NCBI GenBank assembly: GCA_905215655.1
Contig: CAJMQT010000082.1
Span: 1 to 8,399 of the forward strand
Source of the DNA: an uncultured bacterium
GTDB taxonomy: Bacteria > Bacteroidota > Bacteroidia > Bacteroidales > Bacteroidaceae
Direction of reading: 5' to 3'
DNA: 8,399 nucleotides
Numbering within the stretch: the stretch's first letter is position 1; the number at the start of each line of letters is the position of its first letter. Positions 1 to 6,336 of the stretch are shown here, piece by piece. The notes beneath the pieces were generated by a model. The model was not told the origin of the DNA. It searched no databases and saw only the letters and a list, made by a program, of their open reading frames with translations. The translations under genes were made by a program, and so were the position numbers.

Positions 1-24
1 TGTAAAAGGTTACCTTTGAGCGTG

Positions 25-63
25 TAAAAGGCGGTCTTTTGCAGCGCAAAAGACCGCCTTTTA
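25..63. terminator. Strong bidirectional intrinsic terminator
   Basis: A perfect 18-bp inverted repeat (arms 25-42 and 46-63) closes on a 3-nt loop, AGC. The arms hold a GC-rich centre (GGCGGTC) flanked by A and T runs, so transcripts read in either direction end in a stem followed by U-rich sequence. It probably ends a rightward gene lying left of the window and backs up termination of leftward trxA transcripts. The outer nonamer TGTAAAAGG also occurs directly repeated at 1-9 and 23-31. Structure is seen directly; function is inferred. Confidence 0.85.
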
Positions 64-80
64 AATTGTAAGAGATGATA

Positions 81-183
81 AATTAAAAATTAAGAATTAT
101 GAATTAAGAATTAAGAAAAATACTCTCGTAGTTATAAACGACAATGCTATTTTTCTTAATTCTTAATTCCTAATTCTTAATTA
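81..183. repeat. Long hairpin with AATTAAG heptad arms (copy 1)
   Basis: Arms 88-122 and 148-182 pair at 34 of 35 positions around a 25-nt loop. Each arm is a run of 7-bp units: AATTAAA, AATTAAG, AATTATG, AATTAAG, AATTAAG from 81 to 115, and the complementary TTAATTC-type units from 156 to 183. The inner ends are AAAAATA and TATTTTT. The loop has a small TCGT/ACGA pairing. No open frame of note lies inside. It resembles the structure at 6207-6336 in unit, arm length and inner boundary, so the two look like one repeat family. It could act as a 3'-end stem or be a MITE-like element; I cannot decide which from sequence alone. Confidence 0.85.
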
Positions 184-206
184 ACGTAAGTTCAGAGAAC
201 TTACGT
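184..206 (-). terminator. Short perfect hairpin after trxA
   Basis: A 10-bp perfect stem (184-193 with 197-206, sequence ACGTAAGTTC) closes on a 3-nt loop and begins 9 nt past the trxA stop codon on the minus strand. No T run follows; the next sequence is the heptad arm, rich in A and T. It is a likely 3'-end hairpin for trxA mRNA, acting as a terminator or as protection against 3' exonucleases. The position and the stem are clear; which role it plays is inferred. Confidence 0.55.
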
Positions 207-215
207 CTGTTCTGA

Positions 216-530
216 CTACACCAAAGCGTCAAACTTCTCTTGAAGTTTCGACTTGGTTGCGGCGCCCACGTGCTTGTCTACTATCTCGCCGTTCTTGAAG
301 AACAGCAGCGTGGGAATGTTGCGGATACCGAACTCCATCGCAAGGTCGTCGTTCTCCTCTACGTCACATTTGCCTACCACGAGTTTGCCGTCATACTCCT
401 GAGCCAGCTCTTCGATGATGGGAGCGATGGCGCGACAGGGTCCGCACCATGTAGCCCAAAAGTCTACTACCAAAGGCAACGCGCCGTTTTTCAAACTCTC
501 AAAGTTCTCGGTTGTGATTGTTACTTCCAT
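216..530 (-). CDS. trxA: Thioredoxin
   Basis: This is a 104-residue classical thioredoxin, the usual length for the family. It is a soluble cytoplasmic dithiol reductase that is recycled by thioredoxin reductase and supplies electrons to enzymes such as ribonucleotide reductase and methionine sulfoxide reductase. The active site WATWCGPC is intact, with redox cysteines C29 and C32; the buried aspartate D23 and the cis-proline P73 (in NIPT) are also present. No signal peptide is seen, so it is not one of the secreted thioredoxin-like proteins common in this phylum. One extra cysteine, C55, lies outside the active site. The ATG at 528-530 is chosen because it gives the standard N-terminus; the stop is TAG. 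It lies 98 nt downstream of dnaE in the same direction, with a probable terminator between, so it probably has its own promoter, though I could not identify a convincing one. Confidence 0.97.
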   Translation of the reverse strand: MEVTITTENFESLKNGALPLVVDFWATWCGPCRAIAPIIEELAQEYDGKLVVGKCDVEENDDLAMEFGIRNIPTLLFFKNGEIVDKHVGAATKSKLQEKFDALV

Positions 531-596
531 GATTTCTTAATTTATAATGTTAATAATGTTTCTATCTTAAAGTCTGCACAACAAACATCGTGCCAT

Positions 597-626
597 AAAA
601 ATCTCTGCCGACGGCGCCGCCATCGG
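597..626 (-). terminator. Probable dnaE intrinsic terminator
   Basis: On the minus strand, two nucleotides after the dnaE TGA, an 8-bp GC-rich stem with one mismatch (608-615 with 619-626, 3-nt loop) is followed six nucleotides later by a run of five T (597-601). This arrangement fits an intrinsic terminator that separates dnaE from trxA. The stem is short and has a C-A mismatch, and the T run is offset, so read-through into trxA is likely to some degree. Confidence 0.5.
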
Positions 627-628
627 TG

Positions 629-3600
629 TCAGTTGATGACATAATTGAGCGCCTCGTTCTCCTTGATAAAGTTTATCAGCTTCTTGTTTATTGATATTTT
701 GTCGCTGCCGCTGCGGAGTGTCAGCGGTCGGTTGCTCTCCGAGTCGTGTACCGACAGGTACAGATGCGTTGCCCCGGGCTGCTCTTTTATTATCGTGAGA
801 AGGTCGGAAACGGTTGTATCGTCCACCTTGTCGAGGTCTAAGATGATTGTAAACTTCTCGAGCTCCCTGTCCTTCACCGTTTGCAGATACTGTATGCTCG
901 TCACCCGCATCTCCTTCATGTTGCTGTCGCGGAAGCGCTGTACCATCTGCGCCGTTATCATCACGGTGCATCCTTCTGTAAGCATGCCGTTCCATCTGCC
1001 CCAGTCCTCGCCGAAGAAGGCAAGCTCGCCGGAGCCTTCAAAGTCTTCGATGGTGACAAATCCGCAAGGCTTTCCCGTCTTCGTAAACTTGCTCCTTACC
1101 GCCGTGACGATGCCTCCGAGGGTGATTTTTTCCTTGTGCGACAACGCCTCTTTGTCCGCAAGCTCCGAACATCTGGTGTTGCACATGTTTTCAAGGATTA
1201 TCGAGTAATCGTCGAGAGGGTGCGCCGAGAGGTATATTCCCACAAGGTCGCGCTCCTTGTTGAGCTTTTCTATCGTGCTCCAATCCTCGCTCTCGATTAT
1301 CGGCGGAGTGGCTATGTCGACGGCGTTCATGCCTCCGAAGAGCGAGTTTTGTGCCGTGTTCTGCTCTTGTTGGAAGAGCTGTCCGTAGCGGACAAGCGTG
1401 TCTAAAAAGCCAACACCCTTGGCGTTGACGCCGAAAAAGTTCTCGCGCTTTATGCCGAAGCTGTCCAATCCGCCGCTCAGTGCAAGGCTCTCGAAGCATT
1501 TACGGTTGCAGGCGGACAGGTTGACGCGCTGCACAAGGTCGAACACGCTCTTGAAAGGACCGTTCTTCTCGCGCTCGCTGATAATCTCTTCCGCCGCCGC
1601 CGTGCCCATGCCTTTTATCGCGGCAAGTCCGAAACGGATCGCTCCGTCCTTGTTGACGCTGAACTTCTGACGGCTCTCGTTCACGTCGGGACCGAGCGTC
1701 TCTATGCCCATCGCCTTGCACTCGTCCATGAGTTTCGTTATTTCCGATATGTTGGCAAGGTTTCGGCTCATGTTGGCCGCCATGTATTCGGCGGGATAAT
1801 GTGCTTTGAGATATGCCGTCTGGTATGCCACCCACGAATAGCACGTGGCGTGACTCTTGTTGAATGCGTAGCTCGCAAACTTCTTCCAGTCTTCCCATAT
1901 CTTCTTCAGGATTTCCAACTTATGACCGTTCTTCTGTCCGCCTTCGTAGAACAAGCCTTCAAGGTGGTTCATCTTCTCGATAAGTTTCTTACCCATCGCC
2001 TTGCGGAGCGTGTCCGACTGACCGCGCGTAAAGCCCGCCAGCTGGCGGCTGAGGAGCATGACCTGCTCCTGATAGACCGTAATGCCGTAAGTATCTTTCA
2101 GGTATTTCTCCATGCACGGAATGTCATACTTGATCTTGCTGGGGTCTTTCTTACGCTCGATAAATTGCGGGATATAGTCCATCGGGCCCGGTCGGTAAAG
2201 GGCGTTCATGGCTATAAGGTCTTCAAAAACCGACGGTTGCAGCTCGCGAAGGTACTTCTGCATGCCGGCAGACTCAAACTGGAATGTGCCGATGGTTCTG
2301 CCTTCGCTGTATAATCTGTAAGTTTCGGGGTCGTCGATGGGGATGGTGTCAAGGTCTATTATCTTGCCCGTCGACAGGCGGATGTTCTCTACCGCCTCTT
2401 TAAGAATAGACAAAGTTTTCAGTCCGAGGAAGTCCATCTTTATCAGTCCGGTCTCCTCGATTACGCTGCCTTCATACTGCGTGCAGAGCAGTTTGTGCCC
2501 CGTCTCCTTGTCGTCGGCAGTCGACACGGGCACCCAATCGCTGATTGCGTCGCGGCAGATGATGGTTCCGCAGGCATGGATGCCTGTGTTGCGGACGTTG
2601 CCTTCAAGCATCTTGGCATACTCTATGGTCTCGTGCATCCTCGGATCGGGCGACGCCTCCGCCTCGCGGAGCTCCTTCACGCACTTGATTGCGTTGGAAA
2701 GGTTCATCTTCATGCCGTCGGGCAGACGGTCGGGAATAGCCTTGCAGAGCCTGTTCGACTCGGCGAGAGGCAGCTTCTCAACCCTTGCCACGTCCTTGAT
2801 GGCGAGCTTCGTCGCCATCGTTCCGTAGGTTATGATGTGCGCCACCTTGTCTGCGCCGTACTTTTCGGTTACCCAGTCGAGCACCTTTCCACGTCCGTCA
2901 TCATCGAAGTCGGTATCGATATCGGGGAGGGAGATACGGTCCGGATTCAAGAAACGCTCGAACAGAAGGTCGTATTTGATGGGGTCTATCTTCGTAATGC
3001 CAAGACAATAGGCGACAACGGAGCCGGCGGCGCTGCCACGACCCGGTCCTACCATCACTCCGAGCTGGTCTCTGGCGCTGTTGATGAAGTCTTGCACGAT
3101 AAGGAAATAGCCCGGGAAACCCATCGTCTTCATTATGTAAAGCTCGAACTTGATGCGCTCCGACACCTCATCCGTCAGCGGGTCGCCATACAGTTTCTTG
3201 GCTCCCTCGTAAGCAAGTTTGGCAAGATAGTCTGCCTCAAACTTTATTCTGTAAATCTTGTCGTAGCCTCCGAGTTTCTTGATCTTCTTCTCTCCGTCCT
3301 CGCGAGACATGACAACGTTGCCGTTCTCGTCCTGCGTGAACTCGTCATAAAGCTGTTCCTCGGTGTACTTCTTGCGGTATTCGTCCTCCGTTCCGAACTC
3401 CTCCGGTATCGGGAAAAACGGCATGATGGGACCGTGGTCGATGCTGTACGTCTCGACTTTATCCAGCACTTCGCATGTGTTTGAGAGGGCTTCGGGCACA
3501 TCAGAGAATACCTCGTTCATCTCCTCCCGCGTCTTGAACCACTCCTGTTTGGAGTAAAGCATGCGCGTGGGATCATCCAGATCCTTGTTCGTCGAGAGGC

Positions 3601-4333
3601 AAAGCAGACGGTCATGAGCCTCCGCATTCTCTTCGTCGACGAAGTGGCTGTCGTTCGTGCAGACAAGTTTGATGTCATATTTTTTCGCCAGTTCGATGAG
3701 CACGGCATTCGCCTTCTGCTGCAATGGGAATGTTTCGCGGTTGGCTCTTACCCTCGGATCCTTCACCTCATGCCGCTGAAGCTCGAGGTAATAGTCGTCG
3801 CCGAAGACGCGTTTGTACCACTGCACCGCCTCCTCGGCGCCTTCCATGTCGCCTTTCAGGATTTTGGCGGGCACCTCGCCGGCTATACATGCCGAGCAGA
3901 CAATAAGGTCTTCATGATACTTTTCGAGCTCGCTGCGGTCTGTACGGGGGCGCATGTAGAAGCCGTCAACCCACGCATGGCTCACCAGTTTGATAAGATT
4001 TTTATAGCCGTTGTAGTTCTTGGCAAGTACAATAAGGTGGTAACCGCCTTGGTCGCCACGGTCTTTTACCTTGTCGTGCATCGTCCGTCGCGCCACATAC
4101 ATCTCGCAACCAAGGATTGGTTTGAACTCCGGCTTGCCTTGTTCTTTCAGTTCTTTGTTCTTCTTATTACAGTAATTAAAGAATTCCTTAATGCCCATCA
4201 TATTGCCGTGGTCGGTCACCGCCATGCCTCTCATGCCGTTGGCGATAGCCTTGTCTACAAGCTTTTTAACGCTTGCCTGTCCGTCAAGAATGCTGTAATA
4301 AGTGTGTACGTGAAGATGAACAAAGTCCTGCAT
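629..4333 (-). CDS. dnaE: DNA polymerase III alpha subunit
   Basis: This is a 1234-residue C-family replicative polymerase, the catalytic subunit of the replisome, complete and somewhat longer than the about 1160 residues of E. coli DnaE. Order of domains: N-terminal PHP domain (about 1-300), with HLHVH at 6-10, TDHGN at 40-44 and NDSH at 227-230; a charged stretch near 318-365; palm with GPGRGSAAGS at 429-438, PDIDTDF at 470-476 (catalytic D471 and D473) and third aspartate D634 in MDFLGL; fingers with YRPGPMDYIP at 713-722; helix-hairpin-helix region about 880-960; clamp-binding pentapeptide QNSLF at 995-999; OB fold about 1068-1150; C-terminal domain to the end. The PHP metal ligands appear intact. 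The ATG at 4331-4333 gives the expected start just before the PHP motif and lies about 26 nt below the inferred transcription start. It is transcribed divergently from psd. Confidence 0.98.
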   Translation of the reverse strand: MQDFVHLHVHTYYSILDGQASVKKLVDKAIANGMRGMAVTDHGNMMGIKEFFNYCNKKNKELKEQGKPEFKPILGCEMYVARRTMHDKVKDRGDQGGYHLIVLAKNYNGYKNLIKLVSHAWVDGFYMRPRTDRSELEKYHEDLIVCSACIAGEVPAKILKGDMEGAEEAVQWYKRVFGDDYYLELQRHEVKDPRVRANRETFPLQQKANAVLIELAKKYDIKLVCTNDSHFVDEENAEAHDRLLCLSTNKDLDDPTRMLYSKQEWFKTREEMNEVFSDVPEALSNTCEVLDKVETYSIDHGPIMPFFPIPEEFGTEDEYRKKYTEEQLYDEFTQDENGNVVMSREDGEKKIKKLGGYDKIYRIKFEADYLAKLAYEGAKKLYGDPLTDEVSERIKFELYIMKTMGFPGYFLIVQDFINSARDQLGVMVGPGRGSAAGSVVAYCLGITKIDPIKYDLLFERFLNPDRISLPDIDTDFDDDGRGKVLDWVTEKYGADKVAHIITYGTMATKLAIKDVARVEKLPLAESNRLCKAIPDRLPDGMKMNLSNAIKCVKELREAEASPDPRMHETIEYAKMLEGNVRNTGIHACGTIICRDAISDWVPVSTADDKETGHKLLCTQYEGSVIEETGLIKMDFLGLKTLSILKEAVENIRLSTGKIIDLDTIPIDDPETYRLYSEGRTIGTFQFESAGMQKYLRELQPSVFEDLIAMNALYRPGPMDYIPQFIERKKDPSKIKYDIPCMEKYLKDTYGITVYQEQVMLLSRQLAGFTRGQSDTLRKAMGKKLIEKMNHLEGLFYEGGQKNGHKLEILKKIWEDWKKFASYAFNKSHATCYSWVAYQTAYLKAHYPAEYMAANMSRNLANISEITKLMDECKAMGIETLGPDVNESRQKFSVNKDGAIRFGLAAIKGMGTAAAEEIISEREKNGPFKSVFDLVQRVNLSACNRKCFESLALSGGLDSFGIKRENFFGVNAKGVGFLDTLVRYGQLFQQEQNTAQNSLFGGMNAVDIATPPIIESEDWSTIEKLNKERDLVGIYLSAHPLDDYSIILENMCNTRCSELADKEALSHKEKITLGGIVTAVRSKFTKTGKPCGFVTIEDFEGSGELAFFGEDWGRWNGMLTEGCTVMITAQMVQRFRDSNMKEMRVTSIQYLQTVKDRELEKFTIILDLDKVDDTTVSDLLTIIKEQPGATHLYLSVHDSESNRPLTLRSGSDKISINKKLINFIKENEALNYVIN

Positions 4334-4364
4334 GTATCTTAAATCTTTAAAAATGTTGGAGGGT

Positions 4365-4396
4365 CAAAGTTATATTGAAAAACCGAGACAGCCAAA
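4365..4396 (-). promoter_or_regulatory. dnaE promoter, Bacteroidota type
   Basis: On the minus strand a TTTG -33 box (4393-4396) is followed, after exactly 20 nt, by TAACTTTG (4365-4372), which matches the TAnnTTTG -7 consensus of the Bacteroidota primary sigma factor. The implied transcript starts near 4359 and gives a leader of about 26 nt before the dnaE ATG. Boxes and spacing are seen directly; promoter function is inferred from the known consensus. Confidence 0.8.
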
Positions 4397-4412
4397 AGAA
4401 TGACATGAAAAA

Positions 4413-4444
4413 TTTGTATGATAAGCAAAAAAGCCGTATCTTTG
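4413..4444 (+). promoter_or_regulatory. psd-pssA operon promoter, Bacteroidota type
   Basis: A TTTG -33 box (4413-4416) and a TATCTTTG -7 box (4437-4444), 20 nt apart, match the phylum's consensus. Transcription should start near 4450, about 22 nt before the psd ATG at 4472. The promoter lies over the upstream in-frame ATG at 4418, which is therefore not the translation start. Its -33 box is 16 nt from that of the divergent dnaE promoter. Confidence 0.85.
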
Positions 4445-4471
4445 CAGAGATTTTGTACTTTATTTTTTACT

Positions 4472-5161
4472 ATGGGAAGAAGGATAAGGAAGCTTAAGAA
4501 TGTAAGATTACACCGCGAAGGCACGGACACGCTGGTTTACGGACTGACGGCGTTTGTCGCAATAGCACTAATTCTTTGGTTCTACGTTGACAACAAGGTG
4601 CCTTTCTGGTCGTTTATCGTTGTCTTCGGCATTATTTATTCCGTAGTAGTAAACTTCTTCCGTTGTCCCAAACGCTTCTTTGACGGCGACACGGAGAAGG
4701 TTGTCGTGGCTCCCGCCGACGGCAAAGTGGTGGTTGTAGAAGAAGTTTTTGAAGACAAATACTTCCACGACAAGCGCCTGATGATCAGCATTTTCATGAG
4801 TCTTTTCAATGTTCATGCCAACTGGTTCCCGGTTGACGGCAAGGTAAAGTTCGTCCATCATCAGAACGGAAACTATCATAAGGCATGGTTGCCGAAGGCA
4901 AGTGAGGAGAACGAACATGCCGACGTGATGATTGAAACGCCCGAAGGCGAGCAGGTGCTTTGCCGCCAGATAGCCGGCGCCGTGGCACGTCGTATCGTGA
5001 CATACGCCAAGGCTGAGGAAGACTGCTACATCGACGAGCACCTCGGTTTTATTAAGTTCGGCTCGCGAGTGGATGTTTATCTGCCCCTCGGAACGGAGGT
5101 TTGCGTCAAATTAGGACAGGCAACGACGGGCGACCTGACCGTCATTGCACGCTTGAAATAA
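4472..5161 (+). CDS. psd: Phosphatidylserine decarboxylase proenzyme
   Basis: This 229-residue protein is the short (archaeal-type) form of phosphatidylserine decarboxylase, which converts phosphatidylserine to phosphatidylethanolamine at the inner membrane using a self-made pyruvoyl group. Two hydrophobic segments lie at about 22-39 and 44-62. The decarboxylase domain follows, with PADGKV at 81-86, NVHANWFPVDG at 113-123 (conserved H115) and the self-cleavage site in FGSR: the chain should split between G197 and S198, leaving a 32-residue alpha chain with the pyruvoyl end. An in-frame ATG at 4418 would add 18 residues, but it lies between the -33 and -7 boxes of the operon promoter and upstream of the inferred transcript start, so 4472 is preferred. 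pssA follows after 50 nt and makes the substrate, so the two steps are expressed together. Confidence 0.95.
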   Translation: MGRRIRKLKNVRLHREGTDTLVYGLTAFVAIALILWFYVDNKVPFWSFIVVFGIIYSVVVNFFRCPKRFFDGDTEKVVVAPADGKVVVVEEVFEDKYFHDKRLMISIFMSLFNVHANWFPVDGKVKFVHHQNGNYHKAWLPKASEENEHADVMIETPEGEQVLCRQIAGAVARRIVTYAKAEEDCYIDEHLGFIKFGSRVDVYLPLGTEVCVKLGQATTGDLTVIARLK

Positions 5162-5172
5162 TACTTTTGTTC

Positions 5173-5195
5173 TTCACGTTCGTCCGGAACGTGAA
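5173..5195 (+). other. Hairpin between psd and pssA
   Basis: A perfect 9-bp stem (5173-5181 with 5187-5195, TTCACGTTC) closes on a 5-nt loop in the 50-nt gap between psd and pssA. It is followed by A-rich sequence rather than a T run, so it is a poor terminator. It may set the stability of the psd or pssA part of the transcript. A lone TAnnTTTG match (TACTTTTG, 5162-5169) sits just upstream with no TTTG at the right distance. The stem is seen; a role is inference. Confidence 0.5.
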
Positions 5196-5211
5196 AGAAA
5201 ACTTATACAAA

Positions 5212-5925
5212 ATGGCAAATTTTATCACAAGAAATATTCCCAACACCATTACCTGCTGCAACCTCATTTCAGGTTGCACGGCTGTTTTCTTTGCGCTAAG
5301 CGGAAGGTTGGAGCTTGCTTTTCTATTTATAATAATCGGCGCGGTTTTCGACTTTTTCGACGGAATGAGCGCGCGGTTGCTGGGCGTCTCGTCGCCGATA
5401 GGCAAGGAGCTGGACTCGCTCGCCGACGTAATAACGTTCGGTCTGGCGCCTTCGGCGATGGTGTTCTACGTTCTCGGCGTGATAGATTACCCCGGATTTA
5501 TGGAACCTTTGCGCGAGGTGTTGCCCTTTGCGGCGTTCATCATGGCGGCGTTCTCGGCTCTCCGACTTGCCAAATTCAATCTTGACGAGCGCCAGACGAC
5601 GTCGTTTATCGGCATGCCAACGCCAGCCAACGCCCTCTTTTGGGGCTCTCTGCTTGTAGGAGCGAGCACGTTTGTCGAGTCGTCTCCCTACATGTTGTTT
5701 GTCATTCTCGCACTTGTCTTGCTGTGCAGCTACGTCCTTGTGAGCGAGATACCCATGTTTGCGTTGAAGTTCAAGCAATGGGGCTGGACGGGAAACGAGG
5801 TGAAATACGTGTTCCTTATCAGTTGTGTGCCTCTTATCCTGATATTCGGAGTGTCCTCGTTCGCGATAATCATCGCTTGGTATGTCATTCTTTCGGTTTA
5901 TGTAAACATAAAGAATAAGAAATGA
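5212..5925 (+). CDS. pssA: CDP-diacylglycerol-serine O-phosphatidyltransferase
   Basis: This 237-residue integral membrane enzyme belongs to the CDP-alcohol phosphatidyltransferase family. It makes phosphatidylserine from CDP-diacylglycerol and serine, and psd, encoded just upstream, then decarboxylates the product. The family signature DG-x2-AR-x8-G-x3-D-x3-D is complete, from D50 through R55, G64 and D68 to D72, preceded by D47. FIGMPTPAN at 132-140 is typical of serine-specific members, and hydrophobic segments fill most of the rest. Head-group choice is supported mainly by that motif and by the pairing with psd. The ATG at 5212 gives the usual MANFITRNIPNTIT-type start; the frame is open back to 5101, but that would overlap psd and add a poor N-terminus. 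The stop overlaps the next gene's start as ATGA, implying translational coupling. Confidence 0.94.
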   Translation: MANFITRNIPNTITCCNLISGCTAVFFALSGRLELAFLFIIIGAVFDFFDGMSARLLGVSSPIGKELDSLADVITFGLAPSAMVFYVLGVIDYPGFMEPLREVLPFAAFIMAAFSALRLAKFNLDERQTTSFIGMPTPANALFWGSLLVGASTFVESSPYMLFVILALVLLCSYVLVSEIPMFALKFKQWGWTGNEVKYVFLISCVPLILIFGVSSFAIIIAWYVILSVYVNIKNKK

Positions 5926-6203
5926 TTGCAGCTCTTTTCAAACTATTCCTGTTATTTATCGTCTTCTTCCTTGTTGCCGCCATATTCACGACGGCACGCA
6001 TTTTCCGTTCTTTCCGCAACCTTTCCGACAGTTTTAAGGATGCTCAGAACGGCATGGGTGGCGGCGCCCGAGGTCAGCGCAGATATGGAAACGACTCGCA
6101 AGATGAGGTAATCTACGACAGCAGGACGCCGGAAGAGGCAAACAAAAAGATATTCTCGAAGAACGAAGGAGAGTATGTTGACTTTGAGGAAGAAAAGAAT
6201 TAA
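5922..6203 (+). CDS. Small membrane protein, DUF4834-like
   Basis: This 93-residue protein has one strongly hydrophobic N-terminal segment (about residues 3-25), a short basic stretch with FRSFRN, a glycine-rich linker (GMGGGARGQRR at 44-54), and an acidic, polar C-terminal part ending DFEEEKN. The form suggests a single-pass inner-membrane protein with a flexible cytoplasmic tail. It resembles the uncharacterised Bacteroidota family DUF4834; this is recalled from general features and context, not from a search. Its ATG overlaps the pssA stop (ATGA), so it is the third gene of the phosphatidylethanolamine operon and is probably translated with pssA. That context allows a role in lipid synthesis or enzyme localisation, but no function is established. 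It ends 3 nt before the long heptad hairpin. Confidence 0.8.
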   Translation: MIAALFKLFLLFIVFFLVAAIFTTARIFRSFRNLSDSFKDAQNGMGGGARGQRRYGNDSQDEVIYDSRTPEEANKKIFSKNEGEYVDFEEEKN

Positions 6204-6206
6204 ATA

Positions 6207-6336
6207 AATTAAGAGTTAAGAATTAAGAATAAAGAAAATATGCTTTGAGGGAAGTTTTTCGGCACTCTGATTTCTATGAGTCCTCCAATTACCCTCAAAG
6301 CATATTTTCTTAATTCTTAATTCTTAACTCTTAATT
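6207..6336. repeat. Long heptad-arm hairpin between converging genes (copy 2)
   Basis: Arms 6207-6251 and 6292-6336 pair at 44 of 45 positions around a 40-nt loop. The outer part is made of 7-bp units (AATTAAG, AGTTAAG, AATTAAG, AATAAAG on the left and the TTAATTC/TTAACTC series on the right). The inner part is a non-repetitive perfect pairing that ends TGCTTTGAGGG. The loop contains a further small stem with one bulged base (GGCACTC near 6261 with GAGTCC near 6278). It fills the gap between the rightward DUF4834-like gene and leftward pyrH and would form in transcripts from either side, so it is a good candidate bidirectional 3' end. No run of T follows the stem. Confidence 0.85.

Noticed and set aside
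81..183. CRISPR array or insertion sequence at the heptad hairpin
   Set aside because: Units are 7 bp with no spacers, there is no transposase or room for one, and no flanking target duplication was found.
555..590. Promoter for trxA using TTTG at 582-585 (minus)
   Set aside because: No TAnnTTTG follows at 19-21 nt; the nearest TA-containing string (TAGAAACA at 17 nt) matches poorly.
2495..3484. Long open frame on the plus strand inside dnaE (329 codons)
   Set aside because: It lies wholly antisense to an intact, well-recognised gene, and its translation has no recognisable motif. Codon structure of dnaE explains the lack of stops.
3614..4342. Open frame on the plus strand opposite the start of dnaE (242 codons)
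   Set aside because: It is antisense to the conserved PHP domain, has no motif and no promoter match of its own that I could see.
4418..4471. Upstream ATG for psd adding 18 residues
   Set aside because: It lies between the -33 and -7 boxes of the operon promoter, upstream of the inferred transcript start.
5101..5211. Extended N-terminus for pssA
   Set aside because: It would overlap the end of psd by about 60 nt and adds residues that do not resemble the family's start; the ATG at 5212 fits.
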